From Zygnema cylindricum (Eukaryota; Streptophyta; Zygnematophyceae; Zygnematales; Zygnemataceae), in NCBI GenBank assembly GCA_037447655.1, contig JBBHKE010002642.1:62001-126000 (forward strand): DNA of 64,000 bases, read 5' to 3'. The translations under genes and the position numbers were made by a program. This document shows positions 53,096 to 63,946 of this stretch, in pieces. The notes under the pieces were generated by a model, which was given only the letters and a program-made list of their open reading frames with translations, made no database searches and was not told where the DNA came from. Each line of letters starts with the position of its first letter. The first letter of the stretch is position 1.

Positions 53096-54131
53096 TGCAA
53101 TTCAAAGACCTCCATAGGTCTTTAGAATGCGCAGCTCACACGAAGCCTTTAGGAAAACCCTGAGCCCTTTTTGTAACAACAAGATTAACTACCTTTGGCA
53201 GACAAAAACTCTAACCACCTTCAACCCCTGTGAAAGCAAGACTCCCTTGAGTGGATAGCAAAAATAATCTCTGAATTTGCTCCCCTGAGCATTAAGTTAT
53301 GAAGGGTCAAAGTTGACATATAGTACAAAAGCTCTTTGGGAGAGAAGGTTCTACTTGCTGAATTTTTCTAAGTCTTATCTCTCTCTAAAACGCTATTTAC
53401 TGAAGTACAGCACCAATCGCAATATTGCGTCCCATAGAAAGGTACAGGTGCCGATGTACTTATTGTACGACCATTGTACGACATGGCTATTTTGCGAACA
53501 TGTATCACATCTGGATTTGTTTTTAAATTCTCCGGAGATGTTGCCATCTTGTGTTATCGTGCCACGTGGCATCCAGTGTGTCTTCGACCATTAACCGCCA
53601 AAGCGCACATTCCGCGATCTCGGTGCTTACCTCGACTGGCCAATTTCAGTCGGTTTTCAATCTTAACTGTCATAAATTATTGCGAGGTATTTGTTTCACA
53701 CTTGAAACAAATGCGCAATATCCTTTTTGAGATATTGTACAATACAAATTGTATTTATGTCTTAATATTCCGTTAAATCAATTAGTCTAAGTGTTACCAT
53801 ATATATTTGTCAAACCCTATAGCATATAGCACTGGTCCTAGAGTAATAAGATAAAGCTACCAGCTACCGGCAACTTTGACGGACTGCAAGTACCAGGATT
53901 AAGTTTTTGGCCCGTCAAGTTCCTTTTTAGTATATCTACCAAACTACTACAAGTCTTCCTTTGGATAGCATAGGTAGCCGTGGCTCTAGCTCCATCTCCA
54001 ACTTTCAGTGACTGCGACAAGTGTGGGAGTTGAAGAAATGAGTTAGAGGCAGACTGCCTCTGCTTCTTTTCTCCCTTTACCTTTTACAAGTTTAAACCTA
54101 GAAAATACTAAAAGAACCTTTAATTTCTACA
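53096..54131 (-). repeat. 3' LTR of the 53096 element
   Basis: Plus strand TGCAATTCAAAGACC ... TTTAATTTCTACA. Contains a GCCACGTGGCATCC box, the GTATTTGTTTCA/TGAAACAAATG hairpin and a nested stem-loop at 53873-53919. Confidence 0.85.
53873..53919. other. nested stem-loop, decayed copy
   Basis: Outer stem CTTTGACGG/CCCGTCAAG survives; the inner stem is weakened (CCAGG against TTTGG). Confidence 0.5.
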
Positions 54132-54624
54132 CTCCCTTTATTTTCTAGTCACTTTTCAGTTTAACACCACACTTCTCCCAGCAGAAAATTAGCTTAGAGG
54201 AAGGCATAGGTTTGGTCATTATATCTGCTACCATTTCACTATCTGGTCTATTCTAAGCTGATTATTCTACCTTCTACCTTTTCCCTAACGAAGCTAAGTC
54301 TAATGTCCATATGTTTTGCTTTAAAATGGTGTTTAGGATTGGCAGAAATGGCAATGGCTGGCTGATTGTCACAAAACACTTTTTGAACACCAATCTTAAG
54401 ATGACCAAGTTCACAAAGCAAGGACATGACCCACATTAATTATTTTATAGCAAAGCAAGAGGCTATGTACTCAGCCTCCATGGTGGACTAAGCTATGACC
54501 TTTTGCTCCTTGCTACTCAAGCAGCAAGCACCATCACCCACATACAATACATACCCAGAAGTGCATCTCCTCATAGGAGCATCCTCATAGCTAGCATCAT
54601 TCCAAGTGGTGATATGAATATTAT
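54132..54624 (-). pseudogene. RNase H relic of the 53096 element
   Basis: WVMSLLCELGHLKIGVQKVF, FCDNQPAIAIS and KHMDIRLSFVREKV remain (54248-54436), with stops either side. Interrupted at 54624 by the solo LTR; continues at 55683. Confidence 0.8.
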
Positions 54625-55682
54625 GTAGAAATTAATGGTCCATTTAAAGTATTTTCTAGGTCTAAATAGAAATATGGAAAGAAGCCGAGGCAGTCTACCT
54701 CTAACTTCTCTCTCCAACTCTCAAACTTGTTGCAGTCACTGAGAAATTGGAGAGGGAGCTACAGCCATGGCTACCTAGGCTATCCAGAAGTTTACGGGGA
54801 TTATATATTAGTTAGGGGTTTATTTACTAAAAGGAAAGTGCCGGCTACAGGATTTGATCCTGGTACCTACCGGCCGGCAGACAGCCGGTAGCCGGTAGCC
54901 TTAGCCGTTAAGTCTTTATCGAGTGTTACGTAATATAGGGTTTGATATTTAATTAAATATTATCAAGTAGGAAAATTCATTTAACTATAACTGTTTACGG
55001 GAGACATAGATCCATAATTGTAAAAGTACGGATTGCGGTACGGATAAGAAACCAATACCGCGCATGTATTTATTTCTTTAAAGAAAAGAATACCGCACAT
55101 GTATTTATTACGGCTACGATTAAATATGAATTTAATCGGACGGCCGGAATTAACGCCGAGATCGCGGAAGAGGATTTCGGCGGTTTGTGGTCATCGCCAC
55201 ATCGGATGACACGTGGCGGAATTACATTGGATCGCGGCATCTCCGAGGATTACGGGAGCGAATCCGGACATACCACGTGTCGACATTTAGGCCATGTCGT
55301 ACAGTGTTCGTACAGAAAGTACTCCGGCAATTGTATTGTTGTGTACGGAACTCCATTGTGATTGGATCCGTACATCAGTAGATAGAGTCTGTGAGAGAGA
55401 TATGACTTAGAAAAATTAGGAGATAGGACCCTCTCTCCCAGAGAGCTTCTGTACAAAAGGTCAACTTTGACCCTCTATAACTTACTGCTCAAGGGAGCAA
55501 ATTCAGAGATTCTTTTTGCTATCAACTCAGGGGAGTCTTCCTTTCACAAGGGTGAAGTTGGTCAGAGTTATTGTCTGCCAAGGCGGTAGTTGTTTTTGCT
55601 GAAACACAAAGGGGTAAGGGATATCCTAGAGGCTTCATGGAAGCTGTCCACTCTGAGGACTTATGGAGGTCTCAGAGTTTCA
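54625..55682 (+). mobile_element. solo LTR with TATTA duplication
   Basis: TGTAGAAATTAATGG ... GTCTCAGAGTTTCA, 1,058 bp, same LTR subfamily as the 40835 element but in the opposite orientation. Perfect 5-bp duplication TATTA at 54620-54624 and 55683-55687. No interior remains, so it arose by LTR-LTR recombination. The in-LTR gag ATG (55663) is still present. Confidence 0.95.
54839..54879. other. nested stem-loop in solo LTR
   Basis: Outer stem TGCCGGC/GCCGGCA; inner CAGGA/TCCTG; conserved TGGTACCTACC linker in element sense. Confidence 0.7.
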
Positions 55683-55903
55683 TATTATTCCCACCCTAAT
55701 GCAACCATAGATCTCTAGTCCCTATGAGATATCAAAGGACTCTTTTAGCTGCCTCCCAATCTTTCTTAGTGGGGGCATTCAGACTCCTTCTTAGTACTCC
55801 TACAACTGCGATTATGTCCGACCTGGTACAATTCATGAAATATATTAGGATTCCCACTACTTCTCTATAAAGAATGGTCTACATAAATCTTTTATCTTTC
55901 TGG
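55683..55903 (-). pseudogene. RNase H / reverse transcriptase relic, continued
   Basis: Continues the pol sequence cut by the solo LTR (region equivalent to GGENTDITTWSD down to SLIYFMNCT) until the insert at 55904. Confidence 0.7.
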
Positions 55904-56890
55904 TGTTGTTGTACAACCACAGTAACAAGAAAAGAGCCAACAGCAATAGTAGTGGAAGTAGACATCTAAAAAAAAGGCTATCAAGCACCCAACTCAACAA
56001 CGAACTTCAAGATGTAATATAATGAAACTCCATGATATATGCAGACTCAAATTCTGCATAACAATAGTAAACATAGTGTAGAAACACTCCTCAAAGATTC
56101 ATTTCAATTGATCTAGTGAACCATAAGATATATACACTGCAGATTCACAAAAATTGCCTTAGTTGATTAATATCCCATGACTTGGATAATCACAATTTGT
56201 CTAAGTCCTAAACTATATACTCACAATGAGTATCTACTGGTCACACTAATTTAAGTGATTGTGCTAGAGTACTGTCCTATGCTACGACAAAGTATTAAAA
56301 CTATACTTACTATTCTAAGAGTACTTCTAAAACCTAATTTTGCCATTTCTCTAAATCTGAATAGTGCGACACTATTTTAAATTAGCTAATCTACAAATCC
56401 TTGTTTCCTGATATTTACAAATAGAAGGCCGTACATTAAATGTTCATGGCGCTTAATCAGCAGTGATCAATAACATCTGGCTGACTGTTGTCGTGTAGTA
56501 CGAAACACCTAATTCCGTCCAAGTGTGCTTCGTCATTTGTGGTCCTTTCTGAATGGCGTCTGTCAATTCGATGTCAATCAACGGCCCTTCTTGGCTGACT
56601 ATACCATTCTTTTGCAGATATGCGGTTTGCATTCCGTTCGTCCGATTTCATCAATCTGCGCGTTGATCTCCCGACACGTGTAACTGGTCATTGACGCTAC
56701 TCGAAGAAACTTGCAACACCTTTTTCCTGCCGACGTGTGTCCAATTGGCCGTATTGTTTACTCTCTTAGTCTTCTTTTACTATAACACTATTTGAGGTAA
56801 GTATTACAGGTTTTCATTTCCCAAAGTATTCTTAGTCCTTAATTTTTCCTCACAGCTCTATCTAGTGAGTAAAGATTTCCAATTTCAACA
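55904..56890. mobile_element. ~987-bp insertion with TGTTG...CAACA ends, probable solo LTR of another family
   Basis: Breaks the pol relic between the segments ending ATCTTTCTGG and resuming CCACCTCATCATCC. Termini TGTTG/CAACA have LTR form. The flanks (TCTGG and CCGCG) do not match, so no target duplication is visible. The sequence is unlike the copia LTRs here. Confidence 0.5.
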
Positions 56891-58554
56891 CCGCGCCACC
56901 TCATCATCCAAGATTATAACTCCCTCTTCCATACTCCCCTCACATCCCTTTTTTGGTTCCATACGAGTGGTACAGATATTAGCTTTGTCCATTCGGAATC
57001 TTTCTAATATGTTTCCAATGGAATCCTTTTGAGATAATCTTATTTTCTTTCTATCTCTTTCTCTCTCTTCCTGAATTCCCAAAATATACCTTGCTTCCCC
57101 CATATCCTTCATCTCATATCTCCCTTTTAGATCATTTTCAACTTATATATTTTATCGATAGATTTACTTAAAACAAGCAAATCATCAACATAAATTGCAA
57201 TAAAAATAATTTATTCCTCATCTTCAAACCAATAAATTGAGTGATCTGAGTTGATCAGAATATATCCCAAACTTGTAAAAACTCATCGAGCTTTTGTTCC
57301 ATTATCGGGGTGCCTGTTTCAACCCATATAAAGATTTGGTCAATCGGCATACCTTGCTCTCCTCCCCTTGCTCCACAAATCCTTTCGGGTTGTAACATAA
57401 AAATCTCCTCTTCTATCTCTCTATGTAGGAAGGCTGTCTTGATGTTCATCGGATGCTCTTCGAAGTCTTCTGTTGCAGCCATACTGAGAAGTATCCGAAT
57501 AGAGGGAAATCTGACGACCGGAGCAAAAGTCTCCTCGTAGTCAATTCCTTTTTTTTGGGTAAATCCTTTCGCTACTAACCGAGCTTTGTAGCGCTCAATA
57601 ATGTTTTCCGGGTTGAGTTTCAATTTGAATACCCACTTACACCCGATTGGCTTCCTATCATTGGGACATTCCAACAATTCCCACCTATCGGCTGCCATAA
57701 TCGAAACCATCTCCTCATTATTGGTTGTCTTCCACCGCATCCTCTCAAGACATTTCATCGCCTCACCATAAGTCCACGATTCATCGGGATGAGACAGTTT
57801 GGTATCCTTGTTGTTAACTTATTTCTATGGTATTTTTTTGCTTCTTCTCCTTCCACCCTTGAACTCTGATGCCATAATGGATGGCTCTCGTGGATTTTTT
57901 TGAACATTTTTGATTTCTCCCCTATCCCTCGATTTCGTGTGTATTTCCACCACGTCTTCCGCTTTGGTTGGAGTTGGCACTAGGGGTTCCACGGCTGAAT
58001 CCTCCTCGGTTAGATTTGTATCTACAAGATCATCATCTTCTCAAAAACTTGGATAGTTAGGAGGCTTAAAGTCATCAGAATTTTCTAACTCAAATCTGAT
58101 TTTGACTGTCTTTTAATGCTTTAAGGGATCTATAGATTTCCCTTCATCCATGACCACTAGATGCTTCACTAGGATTATATCTTCTCTCTTGAGATCATAA
58201 AATCTTTATCCCTTTACATCTTCATCATATCCTAGCCGATATCGTGGGTTTCCTTTTGGATCTAACTTCCAATTTGACCGATCTGTGTTTAGGCTAAATA
58301 CTTGACTACCGAAAACCTTTGTGTGAAACATCTGGCTTTCAGCCGGTCCATCTCTCATAAAGAGTTTGGCCTTTTACTGCCAAAGTAAGAACTCTATTTT
58401 TGAGATAATTTACACAGTTCATAGCTTTGGCCCAAAATCTCTTTCCTATCTTCTTATCAGAGAGCATACTCCTGGCACTATCACTTAGTGTTCTATTTAA
58501 CCTTTCGGTTACAGCATACTGTTCAAGATTTTCACGAACTATCTTTTGGTGTTG
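56891..58554 (-). pseudogene. reverse transcriptase and integrase relic of the 53096 element
   Basis: Recognisable pieces: KDMGEARYILGIQ (about 57090), RWKTTNNEEMVSIMAADRWE, RKPIGCKWVFKLKLNPENII, YEETFAPVVRFPSIRILLSM (57400-57740) and integrase C-terminal sequence (57900-58550). The catalytic YVDD region is out of frame. Cut at 58554 within the integrase by the next element. Confidence 0.8.
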
Positions 58555-59602
58555 TGTTGAAATTTATAGATTTCTAGAGTATTTTCTAGGTTTAAATATG
58601 GTTTTATAAAAGGAAAAAGAAAAAGGACGGACAGCCTGCCTCCACCTCCGCTCTCTAGCCCCCATACTTGTTGTAGTCACTGAAGGAAAGAAAGAGGGGT
58701 TGATCCATGGCTGCCTTAGTTCAACAGACAGCTATTTTTAGTAGGTTACTAAAAATATACTTGACGGACCAGAGATTTGATCCCGGTACCTGCGGTTCGT
58801 CAAATCGACCGGTAGCGGTCAGCTTTATCCTAATAGACTAGGACCAATGCTAAGTGCTATGGTATGTGATAGATATATATTTAGTTCGAAAGGATAAAGT
58901 TCATTTTACTAAAACTGTTTACGGCGTACATATATACAGTTTTATAAAGTACTTCGTACGACGCTAATTCAAAATGGATACCACGCATTTTATTTCTACA
59001 TCGGAACAAATATCGCGCAAGTATTTATTCCGGCCAAGATTACGTTTCGCATATAATCCAACGGCGCACATCATCGCCGAAATCCCGGAGTGGTCACTTT
59101 GGCATTTAGTGACGTGGCATCACCTGGCGCCACGTGGGGAGACATCATTCGGTCGCGGGAATTCCGAGGAACGTACGGATGAGTGGAAAGTATACACGCG
59201 TCCACTAATGGCCTTGTCGTACAGAGGCCGTACAGAAAGTACATCGGCAGTAGTACTTTCTAGTACTATACAGTTTTGTGATTGGTTCGTACAGGCAGTA
59301 GATAGGAGCTGTGAGAGGGAATTAGGAAAAACTAGGACTTAGGAAAATTTAGGTAGATAGTCCTCTCTCTCAGAGAGTTTGTATAAATTAGCATCTTTGC
59401 CACCCTATAACTTATCGCCTGGTTGGCCGTTTTCAGTGATTCTTTTTTCTACGGACTCAGGGGAGTCCAGGCTACACAGGGGTGCAGTCAAATTGTCAGT
59501 TTGCCTTCTTCGGCAGCAGTGGTTGTGGCTTAAAGTGGGTTAGTTAAATACTATCTAGAGGCTTCCTGTATTCTGTGGTCCAATGGAGGACACAGAATTG
59601 CA
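58555..59602 (+). repeat. 5' LTR of the 58555 element
   Basis: TGTTGAAATTTATAGATTTC ... GACACAGAATTGCA. Contains GCGCCACGTGGGGA (G-box) and a diverged form of the U3 hairpin. The last 20 nt carry the gag start codon. Confidence 0.95.
58761..58803. other. nested stem-loop in LTR, with G-U pair
   Basis: Outer stem TTGACGGACC/GGTTCGTCAA pairs over 10 positions with one G-U; inner GAG-ATTTGAT-CCC is a short stem with a 7-nt loop. Third sequence version of the same structure. Confidence 0.65.
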
Positions 59603-62315
59603 GGTTATGGGCCCACCCTCTAGGGTGCCCACCTTCAATGGATCTGGGTTCATCTATTGGGAAGCCATGATGATGGGAGCTTTGTGTGAAAAACGATACT
59701 GGGGTATCGTCAGTGGACAAGTGAAACGTCCACCTTCAGGAACTCCACCAGGATTTGGGGGAGTAAGGTTTCCTGCAACAACGGCTGCCTCGGCGGAGAA
59801 GGCAGATGATGGGGACAGCAGTGTGTCTGAAAAGGGGAAAGGGAAGGAGACACCCCTTACTCCTATTGCCACAGTATCGGGAGCGGCAATTGTGAAGACC
59901 GTGGAGAACGATACTCAAATGTGGGAGGATGTAAACATGGCTGCCAAGAACTTCATTTTGAGGCACCTCACTCAAGGTTTGGCCACTCCTCATCTTCACA
60001 TTTACAAGGCAGAGGAATTGTGGGAGAGTTTGGTGGAGATTTATAGAGCTGGAACTATTCAGGAGCTCCAGTTGGCTGAGCAAAAGCTATTGAGTTACAC
60101 TTACAAAGGAGGAAAGATGTTAGATTACTGTAATGATCTTTTTTGTTTGTATATGGAAATGGAAAGTGCCGGGTGGACAGGTACAATGAAAATGAAAGTT
60201 AACACCCTTATCATGAAATTACCAGATGAGTTCGAAAACATAGTGTACCGAGTACAAGGAATGCCTGATAGTTCATGGAAATGGAACACAGTAGTCAGGA
60301 TGATACTTGTGCAGGAAAACACAATGGAGATTAGGAGAGGAGGAAAGAGCATTCAAGCTCTAGCAGCAGGAGGGGACCGATGGGGGAAGGATCCGAAGAA
60401 ACCTTATAGAGGGGAAAGAGATAATTCTGGGGGACAGAGGCCCCCAAAGGGTCTTTGTCATTATTGCAAAAAGCCGGGACACTTTATTGCAGATTGTGTC
60501 AAGTTGTCAGAGCTGAGGCTCCAAGAAAACCGTGGAGGGGGTTCTTCCAGAGGGAAGAAAAAGGCACTTGTGGTTACAAAAGTGTCAGGAGAAATCGAGG
60601 ATGAGTCATCTGAGGAGGATGGGGAGCTTCTTCTTGACGAGAGTCTGGAGGAGAACGAGATCCCTCGGAGGCAGAAGTGTGCCCTTGGAGCAATTCGGGA
60701 AGCTCCACAGGAAGGATGGATCATCGACTCAGGTGCATCCATGCATATGTGCCGTGATAAAGAACTCTTCACTAAGCTACGAAAGATTCCTACTGTAGAG
60801 ATAGAGTATGGGGATGGGAGAGTGGTTACTACAGATCTAGTGGGATCAGTAGATCTGAAAGTCTTAGTGGAGGGTAAGACCTCTATACTTACATTCTCAG
60901 ATGTACTTTACATTCCTCAGTTGAGTAAAAATCTTGTCTCTACGTCTGTGTTAGATGACAAAGAGTTTGATACCTTCACCAGGAAGGGAGTCTTTACAGC
61001 TAAGTATGGGAATGAAGTTTACTTCACAGCAAATAAAGGTAGCCAAGGAATGTTTAGGCTTAACTTGAGTAATGAAAAGAAGAATGCTTACTATGTTGGT
61101 GTTCCTAAGGTGATGATTTGGCATAAGCGTTTGGGGCATGTGCATTTTGATAGGTTAAGGGAAATGAAAAAGCTTGGGGTAGTAGATGGCATTCAGTTTG
61201 GGGATAATGAAATAATGGATGATTGTAGTGGTTGTGCTCAAGGTAAGGCTCACAGACTTCCCTTTCCCAAAGCCGCCACATATAGAGGTGAGAAAGTGTT
61301 AGATTTGGTCCACACAGATATTTGGGGACCTGCAAAAGTACCTTCGGTTGGAGGAAAGAGGTTGATGATGACAATAACTGATGATTGGTCTAGATACTCT
61401 AGAGTCTACTTTCTGAAAAATAAGTCTGAAGCATCCACTTACTTCAAAGAATATAAAGCTTGGAGTGAGAAGTTGCATGAAACCCCTATTAAGAGGATAA
61501 GGAGTGATAATGGGGGGGAATATATCTCTAACCAGTTTGAGGAATATCTGAGAGATGAGGGAGTGCAACACCAGAAAACTGTACCATATAACCCGGAACA
61601 AAATGGGGTAGCTGAGAGGTTGAATCGAACACTAGGAGATAGTGCATGTAGTATGTTGGCAGACAAGAAAATAGGAAAGAGATTTTGGGCAGAGGCAATG
61701 AACTGTGCCAACTATATTAAAAATAGAGTCCTTACCTCAGCTGTAAAGGGAGTGACACCTTATGAGAGATGGGTTGGAAGGAAACCAGATATCTCACACC
61801 TTAAAGTATTTGGTAGCCAAGTTTACAGTCTTGACACGGATAGGAAAAACTGGAAACTAGATGCTAAGGGAAAACCTGGATACTTTGTGGGATATGATGA
61901 GGATGTTAAGGGATATAGAGTCTATGACTTAGCAAAGAAAGATATCATTCTGGTCAAACACTTAGTTGTCATGGATGAAGGGAAGTCATTTGACCCCTTC
62001 AAATATACAAAGAAGATAAGGATCAGATTTGAGTCCGAAAGTGAGGAGAACTCAGTCGTTCCCGAAAAAGACATGAGTGAAACTGTGATTACAGATTCAG
62101 GGGAGATCGAAGATACAGGAGACTCACCGGAAACCTCACATACTCCTATGGACTTCGAGGAGATGGAAGAAGCGGGACAAGATACGGTTTTTATGGACAG
62201 GGGAGCCGATGAGATAGTGAGAAGAAATCCAAGACTTCCATCCATTCCAGCTTCGGAGTTTGAGGGAGGAAGGAGGAGCAGCAAAAGGATACATGAAAAA
62301 ACAAGCTGCCCATAA
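59583..62315 (+). CDS. gag-pol: Gag-protease-integrase polyprotein of the 58555 element
   Basis: 910 residues; ATG at 59583, inside the LTR 20 nt from its edge. UBN2-like gag (about 15-260) includes WGIVSGQ, FILRHLTQGL and MKLPDEFENIVYRVQG; zinc knuckle CHYCKKPGHFIADC (292-305); acidic spacer; protease WIIDSGASMHMC (378-389); integrase zinc domain WHKRLGH...CSGCAQ; catalytic Asp in LVHTDIWGP (~577), Asp in IRSDNGGEY (~640), Glu in PEQNGVAERLNRTL (~676); C-terminal FEGGRRSSKR. It then meets a stop shortly after a run of six A where the related element has five, and the polymerase continues in the +1 frame. This frame passes uninterrupted through the place where the 40835 element is frameshifted. 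Confidence 0.95.
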   Translation: MEDTELQVMGPPSRVPTFNGSGFIYWEAMMMGALCEKRYWGIVSGQVKRPPSGTPPGFGGVRFPATTAASAEKADDGDSSVSEKGKGKETPLTPIATVSGAAIVKTVENDTQMWEDVNMAAKNFILRHLTQGLATPHLHIYKAEELWESLVEIYRAGTIQELQLAEQKLLSYTYKGGKMLDYCNDLFCLYMEMESAGWTGTMKMKVNTLIMKLPDEFENIVYRVQGMPDSSWKWNTVVRMILVQENTMEIRRGGKSIQALAAGGDRWGKDPKKPYRGERDNSGGQRPPKGLCHYCKKPGHFIADCVKLSELRLQENRGGGSSRGKKKALVVTKVSGEIEDESSEEDGELLLDESLEENEIPRRQKCALGAIREAPQEGWIIDSGASMHMCRDKELFTKLRKIPTVEIEYGDGRVVTTDLVGSVDLKVLVEGKTSILTFSDVLYIPQLSKNLVSTSVLDDKEFDTFTRKGVFTAKYGNEVYFTANKGSQGMFRLNLSNEKKNAYYVGVPKVMIWHKRLGHVHFDRLREMKKLGVVDGIQFGDNEIMDDCSGCAQGKAHRLPFPKAATYRGEKVLDLVHTDIWGPAKVPSVGGKRLMMTITDDWSRYSRVYFLKNKSEASTYFKEYKAWSEKLHETPIKRIRSDNGGEYISNQFEEYLRDEGVQHQKTVPYNPEQNGVAERLNRTLGDSACSMLADKKIGKRFWAEAMNCANYIKNRVLTSAVKGVTPYERWVGRKPDISHLKVFGSQVYSLDTDRKNWKLDAKGKPGYFVGYDEDVKGYRVYDLAKKDIILVKHLVVMDEGKSFDPFKYTKKIRIRFESESEENSVVPEKDMSETVITDSGEIEDTGDSPETSHTPMDFEEMEEAGQDTVFMDRGADEIVRRNPRLPSIPASEFEGGRRSSKRIHEKTSCP
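59603..59614 (+). promoter_or_regulatory. primer-binding site of the 58555 element
   Basis: GGTTATGGGCCC directly after the LTR; identical to the site in the other two elements and translated as part of QVMGP. Confidence 0.85.
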
Positions 62316-63933
62316 GGTAACTAAGCTATCTCACCCAGATGAGCCTCAGTCTTACTTAGAGGCAGTGAATAGTCCAGAGAAAGAAAGATGGATTAGAGCC
62401 ATAAATGATGAGATGGCTTCTATCATGGAAGCAAATACTTGGGAACTAGCGGATTGCCCTCCAGACAGAAAACCTATTGGATGTAAATGGGTATTTAAAC
62501 TAAAACTGAACCCAGATAATACAATTGAGAGGTATAAGGCTCGATTGGTAGCAAAGGGGTTCACCCAAAAAGAGGGGATTGACTATGAGGAGACCTTTGC
62601 TCCAGTTGTTCGGTTCCCATCGGTAAGGATTCTCCTCAGTCTGGCCGCAGCGGAAGACATGGAAATTCACCAGATGGATATTAAGACTGTTTTTCTTAAT
62701 GGTGAGTTAGAGGAAGAAATTTTTATGAGGCAACCCGAGGGGTTTGTGGAAGAAGGAGAAGAGAGCAAAGTGTGCAGGCTCATAAAGTCCTTATATGGAC
62801 TGAAACAGGCTCCGCGACAGTGGAACAAGAAACTAGATGAGTTTCTCACCGATCTGGGATACATCCGGATCAGCTCTGACCATTCTATCTATATGTTTGA
62901 AGATGAGAATGGTGTCATTTTTATTGCAATTTATGTGGATGATCTGCTTGTGTTAAGTAAGTCTTTAGATAATATCAATAGGCTAAAGAAAGATCTTAGG
63001 GGCAGATTTGATATGAAGGATTTAGGGGAGGCAAAATATATTTTGGGGATCCAAATGGAGAGAGATAGATGGAAGAAGATTATCAGACTTACTCAGAAAG
63101 AAGCAATAGGTAATATGCTTGAGAAATTCCAGATGGAAAATGCTAACAGTTGTACCACTCCCATGGACTTGAAAAAAGTAAGTGATGGGAGTGTAGAAGG
63201 AGGAGTGATGATCTTAGACGATCAGATGAGTCTAGAGGAGAGAGAGTTCATGAAGTCTATTCCTTATAGACAGGTCGTAGGAAGCTTAATCTATTTTATG
63301 AACTGTACTTGGCCGGACATAGCGGCAGCAGTTGGAGTACTCAGTAGGAGTCTTAATGATCCTAGGAAGAGAGATTGGGAGGCAGCGAAGAGAGTCATGA
63401 GATATCTGGTGGGAACTAGAGAGTTATGGTTGCATTTGGGAGGGGAGCATACTGATATCACCACTTGGAGTGACGCCAGTTATGGGGATGCACCTATGAG
63501 AAGATGCACTTCTGGATATGTTTTGTATGTGGGGGAAGGTGCTTGCTGTTGGAGCAGTAAGCAACAAAAGGTGGTTGCTCAGTCTACTATGGAGGCTGAG
63601 TATATGGCGCCGTGTTCTGCTGTAAAAGAACTAATGTGGGTGAAATCATTGTTACAAGAACTGGGATTTATGAAGGAGGGAGTGCATGAAATCTTTTGCG
63701 ATAACCAAGCTGCGATTGCAATTGCAGCCAATCCAAAACACCATTTCAAAGCAAAACATATGGACATAAGATTAAGCTTCGTAAGAGAAAAAGTTGAAAA
63801 TAAAATTCTAAATCTTGTGTATAGACCTGATGAAGAAATGGTGGCTGACATGATGACCAAACCTGTGCCCTCTCCTAAACTAAAATATTGTCGGGAAAAA
63901 TGCGGGTTGAAAGAAAAATTAAAATTAGACTAG
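62260..63933 (+). CDS. pol: Reverse transcriptase-RNase H of the 58555 element
   Basis: Open frame of 557 residues, +1 relative to the upstream frame and overlapping it by 56 nt. The first ~12 residues are an out-of-frame reading of the integrase tail; genuine homology starts at about KQAAHKVTKLSHPDEP. Reverse transcriptase: GCKWVFKLKLNPDNTIERYK, FAPVVRFPSVRILLSLAA, MDIKTVFLNGELEEEIFM, IAIYVDDLLVLS (YVDD about 225-228), KDLGEAKYILGIQ. RNase H: TWSDASYGDAPMRRCTSGY, STMEAEYMA, FCDNQAAIAI, KHMDIRLSFVREKV. The stop TAG (63931-63933) abuts the polypurine tract. As a separate protein it would lack its own start; it is normally part of the polyprotein. Confidence 0.95.
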   Translation: MREEGGAAKGYMKKQAAHKVTKLSHPDEPQSYLEAVNSPEKERWIRAINDEMASIMEANTWELADCPPDRKPIGCKWVFKLKLNPDNTIERYKARLVAKGFTQKEGIDYEETFAPVVRFPSVRILLSLAAAEDMEIHQMDIKTVFLNGELEEEIFMRQPEGFVEEGEESKVCRLIKSLYGLKQAPRQWNKKLDEFLTDLGYIRISSDHSIYMFEDENGVIFIAIYVDDLLVLSKSLDNINRLKKDLRGRFDMKDLGEAKYILGIQMERDRWKKIIRLTQKEAIGNMLEKFQMENANSCTTPMDLKKVSDGSVEGGVMILDDQMSLEEREFMKSIPYRQVVGSLIYFMNCTWPDIAAAVGVLSRSLNDPRKRDWEAAKRVMRYLVGTRELWLHLGGEHTDITTWSDASYGDAPMRRCTSGYVLYVGEGACCWSSKQQKVVAQSTMEAEYMAPCSAVKELMWVKSLLQELGFMKEGVHEIFCDNQAAIAIAANPKHHFKAKHMDIRLSFVREKVENKILNLVYRPDEEMVADMMTKPVPSPKLKYCREKCGLKEKLKLD

Positions 63934-63946
63934 AAAATAAGGGGAG
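63934..63946 (+). promoter_or_regulatory. polypurine tract
   Basis: AAAATAAGGGGAG directly before the 3' LTR start TGTTGAAATT; same tract as in the 40835 element. Confidence 0.85.

Larger units (their letters stand above)
53096..58554 (-). mobile_element. decayed copia-type element, itself the target of three insertions
   Basis: LTR 53096-54131 (1,036 bp) is followed by the polypurine-like end and pol sequence in the minus sense (RNase H to integrase), interrupted by a solo LTR (54625-55682), a ~1-kb insert (55904-56890) and finally the plus-strand element at 58555. Pol is full of stops. Its gag and second LTR are outside the window. Confidence 0.8.

Noticed and set aside
53096-53100. 53096 LTR as the true right LTR of the 47945 element
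   Set aside because: A separate, family-matching LTR start with primer-site remnant is present at 52408 next to the gag relic, so 53096 starts a different element.
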